A stretch of 26,791 bases of DNA, taken from the NCBI RefSeq assembly GCF_000272405.2, contig NZ_AJZM02000427.1, positions 1-26,791 on the forward strand, in the 5' to 3' direction. The notes under the pieces were generated by a model. That model saw only the letters and a list, made by a program, of their open reading frames with translations, made no database searches and had not been told where the DNA came from. Position numbers and translations under genes: made by a program. This DNA comes from Vibrio tasmaniensis 1F-187 (GTDB taxonomy: Bacteria; Pseudomonadota; Gammaproteobacteria; Enterobacterales; Vibrionaceae). Shown here piece after piece: positions 1-9,595 of this stretch. How positions within the stretch are numbered: position 1 is the first letter of the stretch; every line of letters starts with the position of its first letter.

Positions 1-56
1 ACTTACTTACTGTGATTGGTATAACTCGACTTGAAATAGATTGCTAGAAACAAAAA

Positions 57-81
57 AGAGCCTGAATATTCAGGCTCTTTC
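57..81 (-). terminator. Rho-independent terminator of the DUF3010 gene
   Basis: A perfect 22-base palindrome (57-78, arms AGAGCCTGAAT / ATTCAGGCTCT) lies 30 bases past the stop codon of the minus-strand gene. On the minus strand it is followed by a run of T residues (the A run at 51-57 on the plus strand), the usual layout of an intrinsic terminator. Confidence 0.85.
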
Positions 82-109
82 TGTATCAATATTGGCTAGC
101 GACTATTGA

Positions 110-535
110 TTAGCGCTGCATTAAACAAGCGTAAGCCGTGGTAAACGGTGCTTCTTGGTACTGCTTAAGGCCTGTTTCTTTGAACTTCATCATAAGAGGG
201 TTGCGCTTAAGGCTTTCTTTGATTTCATTCGGAGATACAACGGTTACGTCTAGGCCGTCGATCAGCTGAATTGCTGCTTCTAGTTTGAAGCCGAAGCCAC
301 CGCCAGCAAATTTGCCTTTAGTTTGGCGTTGACGAATTACCACTTTTTCTACTTGGTAATCTTCCATTAACTTTGCAAAAGAAAATTGAAAATCTTTCAT
401 ATTCTGTGTGTCGTTTGCGTCACTAATAGCAACTTTAGAAACTCGGCAATCAGGAATGTTAAATACACCGTCTGATAGAGATAGAAGACAGATGACTGCA
501 TCGTTACCTTTGATTTCAACACCACAAATTTTCAT
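110..535 (-). CDS. DUF3010 family protein
   Basis: This 141-residue protein matches the DUF3010 family, small cytoplasmic proteins common in Vibrio and relatives with no assigned function. The N-terminal stretch MKICGVEIKGNDAVICLLSL and the later VVIRQRQTKGKFAGGG segment resemble the first strands of an RNase H-like fold, but that is only a structural impression and no enzymatic role is claimed. The ATG at 535 is preceded by AGGTAAGAAC, an acceptable ribosome binding site. The gene stands alone, is read away from the chemoreceptor gene at 794, and ends before a strong terminator. No signal peptide or membrane segment is visible. Confidence 0.85.
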   Translation of the reverse strand: MKICGVEIKGNDAVICLLSLSDGVFNIPDCRVSKVAISDANDTQNMKDFQFSFAKLMEDYQVEKVVIRQRQTKGKFAGGGFGFKLEAAIQLIDGLDVTVVSPNEIKESLKRNPLMMKFKETGLKQYQEAPFTTAYACLMQR

Positions 536-793
536 GTTCTTACCTACTTATTTTAGAGCCCTATATTATGGTGTTATTTCGATGACTTCTCCAGTAATAG
601 AACATGTCTAAGGTAAATAAATTCAATATTGTCCACTTTAACTTTTTCGGGTTGACGTCCGGTTAAATGCGAAGCACTCGTTTTCATCGTCTAGTTTTAT
701 ATGCGATGAGATTCACAAAACTATAGCTGGCTTTTTTATCGATACTGTATATTATGCGCGCGTCCCTATTTAATGTGTGGTTATAAACCCTCT

Positions 794-2431
794 ATGAATA
801 TCAAAAACCTTTCTATTAAGAGTAAAATTGCGATCCCTCTAATGGTTATCGTGATTGTTTTCTCAACTGTTACTGTGCTTAACGTGATTAAATCTAACGC
901 GCAAGCAGCGATTAACCATGAGCTCAATAATGTGGTTCAACCGGTTCTCGACAACCTAGAAGATGGGTACCGAGATATCTATCAAGTCATTGCATCTGCC
1001 CAAGGCCTGTTGCTTGCGAAAGATCAAAAGGCAATTGAATATCAACAATTCGAATTCAAAGACAACGCTTACAAAGCCGTTCCACGCTTTGAGAGTGTCC
1101 AAACTCTATATACCGCAGGTGTCTTAGACTCATCTTCTCAAGACGAGCTAGCGAAACTGGTAAAGGCGATGAAAAAGTGGGTAGCATTGCATGAACCAAT
1201 GTTTGCAGATCCTGCCAATGCTCTTCAATACAACATAGATTACTCGCCAGCATTAGACGCTGAGTTTTCGATCATTCACGATCAACTCGGCTATATTAGA
1301 GAGCTGATTGCAGTAAAACAAAAAGAGCTTCGCCAGCAAGCTAATGACTCGATTGAAGAAAGTAAGCTGATCATCGAAGTAGGTATGGCCGTGGCGGTAC
1401 TTGCGGCTTTGTTTTCGATGTGGTTATCGAACCGTTTTATCGTTCAGCCGATTCAGAGCGTAGAGAAAGCGATGAATGAAATCGCATCGGGTGACGGTAA
1501 CTTGGCTCAGCGAATGAAAGTTGAAGGTTCTGATGAGATTGCTCGTTTAAGTTCAGCGTTTAACAAGTTTGTTAGTAAGATACATACCACTGTTGAACAA
1601 GTGATTCTGACATCAAATGCCGTACGTGCAGAGATGGAAAACATCAAATCAATAACGCAGAATGTGGCTGAATTTTCTTCGAATCAACAGAAAGAAAGTG
1701 AAGTAGTCGCGGCTGCCGTTCATGAAATGCAAGCGACCAGTGAAACGGTAAGTGGTAACGCGTTAGATGCGGCAACCGCAAGTAACGTTGCGAACAATGA
1801 AGTGGAATCAGCAGACAGCACTTTGGGCTTAACCGTAACTTCAATTGAACGCCTTGCGCAAGATATCGAGAATGCAGGTGGTGTGGTTCAGGAATTGGAT
1901 ACTGATGTGAAGAACATTGCTTCTATTCTTGGCGTGATCAAAGGCATTGCAGAGCAAACCAATCTATTGGCATTAAATGCGGCGATTGAAGCAGCGCGTG
2001 CTGGTGAACAAGGTCGTGGTTTTGCGGTAGTTGCTGATGAAGTCCGTGCGCTTGCGAGCAAAACTCAAGACAGTACGGGTGAAATCCAATCAATGATTGA
2101 ACGCTTAGAAGTTGGCGCCAAACATGCCGTTGGCGTGATGACAGAAAGCAAGGCAAGTGGCGAGAAAACCATTGTTCAAGCGGGCACTGCAGCTTCATCA
2201 TTGAGCGAGATTCGTAACTCAATCGGCAAGATGAATGAGATGAATACGCAAATCGCAACAGCGGCTTCTCAGCAGTCTCAGGTGTCTGAGGAAGTGAACC
2301 AGAATGTTCAACGTATCGCGGAAAGCACCATGAAAATGGTTGAGATGGCAAACAATGCAGAGAACGCATGCATCTCACTAGCAGAACAGTGTGAAGCACT
2401 TGATAGCCTAGTTTCTCAGTTTGAAGTGTAA
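794..2431 (+). CDS. Methyl-accepting chemotaxis protein (helical-bundle sensor)
   Basis: A 545-residue chemoreceptor. It has a first membrane helix at about residues 12-31, a periplasmic region of about 160 residues that looks all-helical rather than Cache-like, a second membrane helix at about 192-211, a HAMP linker, and a cytoplasmic signalling domain. The conserved hairpin tip is clear at about residues 385-421 ([20 protein letters not shown] followed by [12 protein letters not shown]), the CheA/CheW contact region. The start was set at the second in-frame ATG because the residues [11 protein letters not shown] look like a normal MCP beginning. The upstream ATG at 773 adds only seven residues, and neither start has a good Shine-Dalgarno. 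The ligand cannot be told. There is no C-terminal CheR-binding pentapeptide. Confidence 0.93.
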   Translation: MNIKNLSIKSKIAIPLMVIVIVFSTVTVLNVIKSNAQAAINHELNNVVQPVLDNLEDGYRDIYQVIASAQGLLLAKDQKAIEYQQFEFKDNAYKAVPRFESVQTLYTAGVLDSSSQDELAKLVKAMKKWVALHEPMFADPANALQYNIDYSPALDAEFSIIHDQLGYIRELIAVKQKELRQQANDSIEESKLIIEVGMAVAVLAALFSMWLSNRFIVQPIQSVEKAMNEIASGDGNLAQRMKVEGSDEIARLSSAFNKFVSKIHTTVEQVILTSNAVRAEMENIKSITQNVAEFSSNQQKESEVVAAAVHEMQATSETVSGNALDAATASNVANNEVESADSTLGLTVTSIERLAQDIENAGGVVQELDTDVKNIASILGVIKGIAEQTNLLALNAAIEAARAGEQGRGFAVVADEVRALASKTQDSTGEIQSMIERLEVGAKHAVGVMTESKASGEKTIVQAGTAASSLSEIRNSIGKMNEMNTQIATAASQQSQVSEEVNQNVQRIAESTMKMVEMANNAENACISLAEQCEALDSLVSQFEV

Positions 2432-2510
2432 TCTTTGAGACTGAACAGGCAAAAGTGAGTGGCTAATCGTTTCTAGTTTTAACCCTCACGCATCTGTAAT
2501 AGACAATAAT

Positions 2511-2547
2511 AAGGCCCGTACTCAATGAGTGCGGGCTTTCTTTTTTG
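2511..2547 (+). terminator. Rho-independent terminator after the first MCP gene
   Basis: Arms 2511-2523 and 2527-2539 (AAGGCCCGTACTC / GAGTGCGGGCTTT) pair along 13 positions with two G-U wobbles and a three-base loop. They are followed by a T-rich tract to 2547. This is the main feature of the 320-base gap between the MCP and the LysR gene; nothing else in that gap is recognisable. Confidence 0.85.
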
Positions 2548-2751
2548 GTGCGAGTATTTTTTGATAACAGTATTTGTAATACAAGGTCGGTTCGAACTTT
2601 GTAGATTAGGTCGATAGGAGCCTTGTGGGGAATGCGATATTAGCTTCAATGAAGGCCTTTGTATGTGCATGGCGCATATTAAGCTAGGTGACACTGATCT
2701 ATATCTTCAATACACAGTATGGGTAACCATAGTTCAAAATAGGGTAGAGGC

Positions 2752-3621
2752 ATGGCCAATTGGGAAGGGGTAAGTGAGTTTGTTGCAGTGGCAGAGCGCG
2801 AAAGCTTTACTGGTGCCGCACAGAAACTCGCTACGTCAGTGGCTCAAATCAGTCGTAGAGTGGCAAATCTCGAGGAACGCCTCGCAGTAAAACTACTCAA
2901 TCGAACGACTCGTAAGGTTTCTCTAACAGAGGCTGGGCAACTCTATTATCAGCAATGTAAGTTGTTGGTCGAGGGTTTAGAAATTGCTGAGTTAGCCGTC
3001 ACGCAGATGCAATCCACGCCAAAAGGTTTACTGAAAGTAACGGCACCTGTGACTTATGGTGAGCGTCAACTCGCCCCGATACTTCATCAGTTCTTAAAGC
3101 TCCACCCACAAGTCGAACTTGAGCTGATGTTGACCAATCAAAAGCTCGACCTTATTGATTCGGGTGTCGATGTAGCTATTCGTCTTGGTCGCTTAGAAGA
3201 TTCGAGTCTTGTGGCAAAGAAGCTGTCTCAACGCCAACTCTACGTGTGCGCCAGTCCTGAATATATTGAACGTTACGGTGAACCGCATACGCTCTCTGAG
3301 TTGAGCAATCATCAATGTTTAGTCGGCGGCTTTGAGCATTGGCGTTTTAAAGAAAATGGGCGACCTCGCTCAGTTCGGGTTAATGGACGCATTAAATGTA
3401 ACAGTGGCTTAGCCTTACAAGACGCAGCGAAACAGAGTATTGGCTTAGTGCAGCTACCAGAATATTACGTGAGTGAAGATCTTGAGTCTGGTGAATTGGT
3501 TGAGGTGTTATCTGACTACCGAGACGATAAAGAGGGGATTTGGGCGCTTTACCCACAGAACCGTAATTTGTCTTCAAAGGTTCGCTTGTTAGTCGACTTC
3601 TTGTCTGAGCAATTAGACTAG
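2752..3621 (+). CDS. LysR family transcriptional regulator
   Basis: A 289-residue LysR-type regulator of normal family length. The N-terminal winged helix-turn-helix is clear: FTGAAQKLATSVAQISRRVA at about residues 20-39, then NLEERLAVKLLNRTTRKVSL. The effector-binding domain begins near residue 90 (LLKVTAPVTYGERQLAP), a form common in the CrgA-like branch that often controls a nearby oxidoreductase or efflux gene. No obvious target gene lies next to it: the neighbours are chemoreceptors, and the downstream one is convergent. AGGG seven bases before the ATG is a plausible ribosome binding site. The ligand and regulon are unknown. Confidence 0.92.
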   Translation: MANWEGVSEFVAVAERESFTGAAQKLATSVAQISRRVANLEERLAVKLLNRTTRKVSLTEAGQLYYQQCKLLVEGLEIAELAVTQMQSTPKGLLKVTAPVTYGERQLAPILHQFLKLHPQVELELMLTNQKLDLIDSGVDVAIRLGRLEDSSLVAKKLSQRQLYVCASPEYIERYGEPHTLSELSNHQCLVGGFEHWRFKENGRPRSVRVNGRIKCNSGLALQDAAKQSIGLVQLPEYYVSEDLESGELVEVLSDYRDDKEGIWALYPQNRNLSSKVRLLVDFLSEQLD

Positions 3622-3650
3622 TTCTATCTGGCAAGACACTATGGACAAGA

Positions 3651-3688
3651 AAATGGGCTTCAGAACAAAGATTCTGAAGCCCATTTTT
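3651..3688. terminator. Bidirectional terminator between LysR and MCP genes
   Basis: A perfect 15-base-pair stem (3651-3665 and 3672-3686) with a six-base loop sits between the convergent LysR (+) and MCP (-) genes. It has T residues on the right and A residues on the left, so it can end transcription from either side. Confidence 0.9.
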
Positions 3689-3713
3689 ATTGATGTTCTA
3701 TAGCTTTTACTTG

Positions 3714-3734
3714 CTAAGCACTAAGCACTAAGCA
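3714..3734. repeat. Three tandem copies of CTAAGCA
   Basis: CTAAGCA occurs three times in a row (3714-3720, 3721-3727, 3728-3734), directly touching the stop codon of the minus-strand chemoreceptor gene. It is probably a slippage repeat in untranslated sequence. Confidence 0.9.
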
Positions 3735-5396
3735 TTAAACCGTGAAGCGATCAACCAAGTGGTACAACTCGTTTGCTCGGCTGTTTAAGTTTTGGCTACC
3801 TGTACGGTTTTGGTTTGCTAGCGATGCCGATTGAGAACTTTGGTCTGAAATCACAACAATGCGTTGAGATATCTCTTGGCCAACAATATTCTGCTGTTCA
3901 GTCGCCGTTGCAATCAGTGAGTTCATGTCCATGATGGTATCAATCGAATCTTGAATTTTAGCAAGTGCTGCAGCTGCTGCGTTCGCTTCTTCTACCGTTT
4001 GAGCACTTCTGCTTTGGCTGGAATCCATTGCTTTCACCGCGGCATCTGAAGCGGATTTTAGCTGTTGGATCATTTTGTGAATGTCGCCCGTGCTCTCTTG
4101 TGTGCGGCTTGCAAGCTTACGAACTTCATCCGCAACTACCGCAAAACCTCGGCCTTGATCACCAGCTCGCGCGGCTTCAATCGCGGCATTTAGTGCTAAT
4201 AGGTTGGTCTGTTCCGCTATATCTTGAATGACAGTCAGTGAAGATGAAATGTTCTGTACATCTCCTTCAAGGCGAGATACCACAGTGTTTGCCTCTGATA
4301 CTTCACTTGCAAGGTCTGCTACGGAACCTGCAGCAGCGTTGACAATTTGCTGAGCTTCTTTTGCATTGTTCTCTGCAAGTTTAGCTGAGTCAGCCGCTTG
4401 GCTTGCGTTGCTTGAGATCTCTTGCGCTGTTGTCGTCATCTCGGTCATCGCCGTTGCTACTTGTTCTGTCTCTTCACGTTGACCTGTCGCTATTTCGTCG
4501 ACCTGAGCTGCGCGAGAAGACATGCTGCTCGTTTCTGATACAACTTGCTGACCCACATCGCTCACGCTACGAATGATGGTCTGTAGGCTAGCAACAAAGG
4601 CATTAAAGTTCTCACTGAGTTTGGCGAACTCAGGCGCTTTGAAGGTTTCCATTCGAGCCGTTAGGTCGGCCTCACCACTTGCAAAGGCACTGATTGAACG
4701 GTCAAATTGCTCGAGTGGTTGCATGATTGTACGGTTCACTGCAACAGCGAAAACCGCTACCACTAAGGCAATCAAGCCACAGAAAATTGCAATGGCAGTT
4801 AGTGAGCTTTGTAGCGCAGCATTCGAGCTCTCTTTCATGTCACTGATGACTGCGTCAATATCATCGGTATAAAAACCCGTGCCGAGCATTAAATCCCATT
4901 GTGGAATAAAGATTGAGTAGCTGAGTTTTGGTAACGCAATGGACTGACCTGGCTTAGGAAAGTAGTAAGTGGTGAATTCCCCAATTTTTGAGTTCTTAAT
5001 CAGGTCTTGGATTAGGTAATTGCCTTGTTTGTCTTGAAGGTCGTAGTAATTTTTACCAATGCCATCGGTACCTTGTCCGATGACGATTCTTACACCCTTA
5101 GAGCTGTAGCCAAAAATATAACCAGATTCACCATATTCTAGAGTTTTTAATGTGGGTAATGCTTCTTCAAGCGTGGCACCTTTTTCTAAGAAAGGAGATA
5201 TCGAAGACTGAGCCATTTGCAGGTACGCTTTGAGTTCCTTTTCTTTCATCGCCATCATATTGCTACGCGTCGATTCTACTTGTTGTGCGGTTAGCTCAGT
5301 GCTCTTCATATACGTCACGCTCATCATCCCAATTGCCATTAGTAGCAAAGGGATAAAAGAGAGAATATAAAGGCGGTTTTTGATGGTGAGGGTCAT
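3735..5396 (-). CDS. Methyl-accepting chemotaxis protein with single Cache domain
   Basis: A 553-residue chemoreceptor. Membrane helices lie at about residues 9-29 and 199-220, bracketing an extracytoplasmic sCache_2-type sensor that is recognised by the [19 protein letters not shown] and [20 protein letters not shown] stretches. A HAMP segment and the signalling hairpin follow, with the tip [20 protein letters not shown]. Cache_2 sensors usually bind small carboxylates, amines or similar ligands, but the ligand here cannot be read from sequence. The ATG at 5396 is preferred over the GTG two codons upstream because AGGA lies seven bases before it. The gene is monocistronic, convergent with the LysR gene and divergent from the RNA methyltransferase. 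Confidence 0.93.
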   Translation of the reverse strand: MTLTIKNRLYILSFIPLLLMAIGMMSVTYMKSTELTAQQVESTRSNMMAMKEKELKAYLQMAQSSISPFLEKGATLEEALPTLKTLEYGESGYIFGYSSKGVRIVIGQGTDGIGKNYYDLQDKQGNYLIQDLIKNSKIGEFTTYYFPKPGQSIALPKLSYSIFIPQWDLMLGTGFYTDDIDAVISDMKESSNAALQSSLTAIAIFCGLIALVVAVFAVAVNRTIMQPLEQFDRSISAFASGEADLTARMETFKAPEFAKLSENFNAFVASLQTIIRSVSDVGQQVVSETSSMSSRAAQVDEIATGQREETEQVATAMTEMTTTAQEISSNASQAADSAKLAENNAKEAQQIVNAAAGSVADLASEVSEANTVVSRLEGDVQNISSSLTVIQDIAEQTNLLALNAAIEAARAGDQGRGFAVVADEVRKLASRTQESTGDIHKMIQQLKSASDAAVKAMDSSQSRSAQTVEEANAAAAALAKIQDSIDTIMDMNSLIATATEQQNIVGQEISQRIVVISDQSSQSASLANQNRTGSQNLNSRANELYHLVDRFTV

Positions 5397-5669
5397 TAGC
5401 ACTTCCTATGTGATTGTCTCAGGCAATTTTCAACACATTATTAATGTGGTTTCGAAATGTAAACGGACTTGTTGTTGAATTGTTATCCTAAAACCTTTTT
5501 GTTTGATAAATATGATGGCGGTTAGGTTTTGAAGTGATAGGTGGTGCAACTAAGTACTTATCTGTAAAAAGAGCCGTTCGTTTCGATGCTTTTGAATTTG
5601 GCGCTGCTTTGGTAGAATGCGACGCTTTGTAGCACCCTGCTATGTCTATTCGTTAAGTGAGAAATATTC

Positions 5670-6182
5670 ATGAACAAAAGCCATGTGACTATTGGTTTAA
5701 CTAACCCAAAGAGCCCGACAAACGTTGGCGCGGTTATGCGTGCGGCGGGTTGCTACCAAGTCGACGAAGTTAAATACACAGGGCAACGCTACGACAAGGC
5801 TGCAAAATTTCACACCGATACCAAGAGTGCAACGCGCACTATCCCGCTTACTGGTGTCGAGTCGTTTTTAGATAACCTTAATTCAGAAACTAAGATCGTA
5901 TGTGTGGAGTTGGCTGAGGGTGCAACACCACTGCCACGTTTTAAACACCCAGAGAACGCTATCTATATCTTTGGGCCTGAAGATGGTTCTATTTCTCAAG
6001 ATGTCGCTGACCGAGCTGACCATGTTGTTTATGTACCAACTGTTGGTTGCATGAATCTAGCAGCAACAGTGAATGTGCTACTTTATGATCGCCTTGCTAA
6101 GTCAGATGAAATGGACGAGAGCAACGAGCTGATCAAGAAAAGCCGCGATAACCGTAATCACCTGCAAGTGAAGCAGGGGTAG
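5670..6182 (+). CDS. SpoU/TrmH family RNA methyltransferase
   Basis: A 170-residue SPOUT-class enzyme, predicted to transfer a methyl group from S-adenosylmethionine to tRNA or rRNA ribose. The three family motifs are present in order: motif 1 NVGAVMRAAG near residue 18, motif 2 IYIFGPEDGSI near residue 98, and motif 3 PTVGCMNLAATVNVLLYDRL near residue 123, the last forming the trefoil knot that holds SAM. It lacks an N-terminal RNA-binding extension, like the short family members, but does not read like TrmL or TrmJ, so no gene name is given. The target nucleotide is unknown. It is a single gene ending at a strong terminator. Confidence 0.88.
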   Translation: MNKSHVTIGLTNPKSPTNVGAVMRAAGCYQVDEVKYTGQRYDKAAKFHTDTKSATRTIPLTGVESFLDNLNSETKIVCVELAEGATPLPRFKHPENAIYIFGPEDGSISQDVADRADHVVYVPTVGCMNLAATVNVLLYDRLAKSDEMDESNELIKKSRDNRNHLQVKQG

Positions 6183-6231
6183 ATATCGTTTTAATCGTGT
6201 CTGGCCTCTTAATATCCAATGCAGATTAAAG

Positions 6232-6266
6232 AAAACCCCTTATTCGTAGGAATAAGGGGTTTTTAC
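6232..6266. terminator. Bidirectional terminator between methyltransferase and amylase genes
   Basis: A perfect 14-base-pair stem (6232-6245 with 6250-6263, AAAACCCCTTATTC / GAATAAGGGGTTTT) with loop GTAG lies between two convergent genes. Its ends are T-rich in both directions. Confidence 0.9.
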
Positions 6267-6293
6267 TTGGTTGATCTCGGATCTTAGGTTTGG

Positions 6294-8312
6294 CTATTCA
6301 GCACACTTTGAAGCCATAATTTTTAATGGTTGCCCCGCATCATCGAATTGTAAGCTCCATACATACTGCCCAGCATTACGAATAGTGATAGCGGTATCTT
6401 GACCGTAACCACCTTTAATTAACGAGTTAAGCTGTCCTAACTTTAGGTTAAGCCCATCCGCTGTGAACTGAGGTGACCAAGCCTTGGATGCATATTGCAT
6501 GCGATAACTGCCCGGTTTTTCAGTGGTGACGACTTGGTAAGTGTTGTCACCTTTATATTCAAACTCTCGTTGACCCACGTGTTTCCAACCTGAATCAGCA
6601 AAATTGCCAACCACATAAAGTGGGCTCGAAATAGGGCCTTCAGCTTTTATTGTTGGATTGTCACATTGAGCCATGAAGCCTTGTCCAACTTCATTTCCTG
6701 TTGCTAGTATCACCGCAATTGGCCCTTTTTCACTTGGCTGTGTTATCGACAAGAAACGAGCTTCAAATGGGCTTAGAACGATAGAGTAGTGGCCATCAAT
6801 AGCTGAGATCGATTGCTTGGATTCAATATCCTTCAGATCAGCTATGGAGCCGACTTTTTCTTTGGCTAGTTTTATGGTTTGTTCTTTGTTGGTAACGTTC
6901 ACTGCGTAGACAACAGTATCGCCTTCATAGGCTTTGTGATCGACATAGGCTACATCATTGGCCATCAGGTTTGTACGTTTACCTTGTGATAGAGCGGGGT
7001 GCGTTTCTCTCAGTTTCATCAAGTTTGTCACGTATTGCTTTAAGTCTTTTTCGTGCGCATTGAGTTGAGCTGTGACACCTTCTACTTTACCGCTAGTACG
7101 GGCTACGTGATCATCACACAGACCATTAATGGCACAGTCATCAGTCCATACTTTGTCTGAAAAACCTTCTAGCTGATCGCCTATTTCGTCCCCATAGTAG
7201 GTGGTTATTGGGCCGGTATAAGCTGCTTGGAATGAAAATGCCGCTTTATAGCGCTGCCAATACTCTTTGTCTTGTGGAGAAGCGATATCACCGCGCTGTA
7301 ATAAGTCACCAAAGCGCACAAGGTCATGGTTACCGATCATTAAATTTGGCTTTGCGTGGTCTGGGTATAACGAATGTAAAGACATGCCTTCTGCAAGCCA
7401 CTCTCCACCTTTGTTCCCCACGCCAGCTTCGTTTACAGCAAAGGTTTCCGTCAGGCGGTAGCGCATCGGGAAATCAAACGCAGAACATAAGGCCGGTGCT
7501 TCATTTGAACCGTAGCCTGTTTCAATAATGCGGTTCTCGCCTGCCCAAATTTCCGCGACCATATAACCCAGAGGGTTCACGGTTTTACCTTTGCTGTTTA
7601 CGTATTCGACTTGAGAAGAAGCGGTGTCTACCGTTTCTCTGATTTGACTCCAAGCTTCTTTTGGCACTTGATAAGCTTGATCTAAGCGCCAACCATCAAT
7701 TTTGAGCTCTTTGATCCAATACTCGGCAACTTCTTGATAGAAGGCTAGGCTCTCAGGGTATGAGACTGGATTATCCTCTCCTTGGGGCAGCTTACCTTTT
7801 GGTGACGGCACTACGTTTTTTTTGTGGTGGCCAAATACGCCATCAAAGAAGACATAAAGCCCTCGAGCATGCGCTTCTTCAACTAAGGTTTTAGCTTCTT
7901 CCATCGTGCCGAATCTCGGATCGATATTGAAATAATCGGTGGCAAAATAACCGGTTGCATCCAGTCTATCAGCCCAATGGTCTTGGTTTTCGATAGGCTC
8001 TGAATTAAAGATTGGGGTTAGCCAAATGCCGTTCATGCCAAGAGATTCAATGTAATCAAGTGAGTCGATAATACCTTGGATATCTCCGTTATGGTGACTG
8101 GTTCCATAGCCTGTCCCATGACCAATTGAGTCATCGCCACTGACAAAGCTTTCGACCATCACTTGATAGACCCTCAAGTCATTCACGTCGGCATTGGTAT
8201 TCGTTTGGCATTGGTATGCTGTTGGTTCTTGAACTGATTCAGGTGCAGATTGGCAACCTGCAAGTAGGATGGCGGTAACGGCCAACGCGGTATTGGATAG
8301 AGAAAGTTTCAC
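6294..8312 (-). CDS. GH13 alpha-amylase family lipoprotein
   Basis: A 672-residue glycoside hydrolase predicted to cut alpha-1,4-glucans at the cell envelope. The start is the GTG at 8312: AAGGA lies seven bases upstream, and the product then begins with a clean lipoprotein signal ending LLAGC (Cys20). The GH13 barrel follows, with nucleophile Asp211 in GWRLDQA, acid/base Glu254 in VAEIWAG and Asp330 in IGNHD. Region I reads FFDGVFGHH, with Gly where most GH13 enzymes have Asn before the His. The last 100 or so residues (from NPTIKAEG) form a separate beta-rich, probably carbohydrate-binding, module. The gene is divergent from the SGNH hydrolase. The GH13 subfamily is not assigned. Confidence 0.9.
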   Translation of the reverse strand: MKLSLSNTALAVTAILLAGCQSAPESVQEPTAYQCQTNTNADVNDLRVYQVMVESFVSGDDSIGHGTGYGTSHHNGDIQGIIDSLDYIESLGMNGIWLTPIFNSEPIENQDHWADRLDATGYFATDYFNIDPRFGTMEEAKTLVEEAHARGLYVFFDGVFGHHKKNVVPSPKGKLPQGEDNPVSYPESLAFYQEVAEYWIKELKIDGWRLDQAYQVPKEAWSQIRETVDTASSQVEYVNSKGKTVNPLGYMVAEIWAGENRIIETGYGSNEAPALCSAFDFPMRYRLTETFAVNEAGVGNKGGEWLAEGMSLHSLYPDHAKPNLMIGNHDLVRFGDLLQRGDIASPQDKEYWQRYKAAFSFQAAYTGPITTYYGDEIGDQLEGFSDKVWTDDCAINGLCDDHVARTSGKVEGVTAQLNAHEKDLKQYVTNLMKLRETHPALSQGKRTNLMANDVAYVDHKAYEGDTVVYAVNVTNKEQTIKLAKEKVGSIADLKDIESKQSISAIDGHYSIVLSPFEARFLSITQPSEKGPIAVILATGNEVGQGFMAQCDNPTIKAEGPISSPLYVVGNFADSGWKHVGQREFEYKGDNTYQVVTTEKPGSYRMQYASKAWSPQFTADGLNLKLGQLNSLIKGGYGQDTAITIRNAGQYVWSLQFDDAGQPLKIMASKCAE

Positions 8313-8631
8313 GTAAAGGTCCTTATTATTATGATTTAACCTATTATTCACCATCCTGATATTCTATAAATCCTCCGTTAAATAGTGGCAATAGGAGTAG
8401 ACGGTAGGCTGAGAGACTGAGGTCACAATATGTGGCTAATTTCTTATACATATTATGATGAAGTGCTGATTTTTGAGTCGGAACGAGATTTGTACAGGAA
8501 GATATTTTTATGCGGTATGTACCAGCCTTGTTGAGAATAAGTCATTCTCTGTTTCTAATGTTATCTATCCCGAAAGCAATCGGATATTATCTTGGGTTCA
8601 TCATTAGATAATTGAAGGGTTAGATAACACC
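8313..8631. other. Divergent intergenic region, amylase / SGNH hydrolase
   Basis: These 319 bases must hold the promoters of both divergent genes. I see no confident MalT-type operator and no RNA gene. Confidence 0.5.
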
Positions 8632-9468
8632 ATGGAAGACAAGCAATTACTTGCCGCGCTGCAGCAACACCCTGTCCTCGATCTCTATCAGTTATTCCAA
8701 GAAGTTGGTCAAAACCGCTCTCTGTATGCATTACTAGAGAGGTTATCTTCCCTTAAAGAATACCACCAACTGAGCACTCGTCTTAGCCCTTTTAAGCCTC
8801 ACATCGAAGGGTTGCTGGCTCAATTTGATAGCACTACACCGGACAGTGATATTCTCAAAGCGGTTGCTCTTCAGTCTGAGATTCAGCAACGAGGCCACAG
8901 TATGAGTCGTTACATCATGACATCGGACAATCACCGCCATTTTTCCCCAAATGCAGACTTAGTCATGTTTGGTGATTCGATCACCGAATGGGCACCTTGG
9001 GCGGATATCTTTCGCGATGTTTCGATGGTCAACCGTGGCTTAGCGGGTGACACCACAACTGGCATGTTGCGCCGTATTGATACCACGTTGAATGTGAAGC
9101 CAAAGCTGGTGTGCTTTATGGCTGGGATAAACGATTTGGCTCAGGGTTATGATGTCGAACATATCTACCAGAATTACATTGATATGCTTGAGGTGTGGCA
9201 AGAAAACGATATTCGAATCTTGGCGCAATCAACGCTTTATGTTGGCTCTAAACTGCAAGGTTTGAATTCGTCGGTTGAACTACTCAATAGCAAGATAAGC
9301 GAGTACTGTTCTCTGCAAGGCATTGCGTTCTTAGATGTGAATTCAGTATTGTCACCGAATAAGCTTTTGTCGAATGAGTACTCGTGTGATGACTTACACT
9401 TGAATGCGAAGGCTTACCAAGCTTGGGCTGAGGTGCTTCAACCTACGATAGCTGAGTTACTAAAATAA
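8632..9468 (+). CDS. SGNH/GDSL family hydrolase
   Basis: A 278-residue esterase/lipase-type protein. The SGNH blocks are all visible: block I FGDSITEW with nucleophile Ser116, block II NRGLAGDTT with Gly138, block III GINDL with Asn167, and block V DDLHLN with Asp253 and His256. The first 105 residues or so are an extra helical region not found in minimal GDSL hydrolases. There is no signal peptide, so it is probably cytoplasmic. Its substrate could be an acyl or acetyl ester, for example on a sugar or lipid, but the sequence does not decide. The ribosome binding site is weak (GAAGGG about 12 bases upstream). Confidence 0.9.
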   Translation: MEDKQLLAALQQHPVLDLYQLFQEVGQNRSLYALLERLSSLKEYHQLSTRLSPFKPHIEGLLAQFDSTTPDSDILKAVALQSEIQQRGHSMSRYIMTSDNHRHFSPNADLVMFGDSITEWAPWADIFRDVSMVNRGLAGDTTTGMLRRIDTTLNVKPKLVCFMAGINDLAQGYDVEHIYQNYIDMLEVWQENDIRILAQSTLYVGSKLQGLNSSVELLNSKISEYCSLQGIAFLDVNSVLSPNKLLSNEYSCDDLHLNAKAYQAWAEVLQPTIAELLK

Positions 9469-9480
9469 ACTCACGCAAAT

Positions 9481-9548
9481 AGCTAAATAGCTAAATAGCC
9501 AAGTAGATAAATAGACAGCTAAACCGATAAACAGCTTAGCTAATACAA
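9481..9548. repeat. Degenerate 8-base tandem repeat upstream of dgcR
   Basis: Units of eight bases close to AGCTAAAT run in phase from 9481. The first two are identical; the third and fourth (AGCCAAGT, AGATAAAT) and later ones are degenerate. The tract lies between the SGNH hydrolase and dgcR, about 50 bases before the dgcR start. Confidence 0.8.
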
Positions 9549-9595
9549 GAAAAGCCAACCCCTAGATTTGTTTCGCGAACCATAAGGACATCAAT

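Noticed and set aside
773..793. Upstream ATG extending the first chemoreceptor by seven residues
   Set aside because: The added residues do not look like an MCP N-terminus and have no better ribosome binding site, so the ATG at 794 was chosen.
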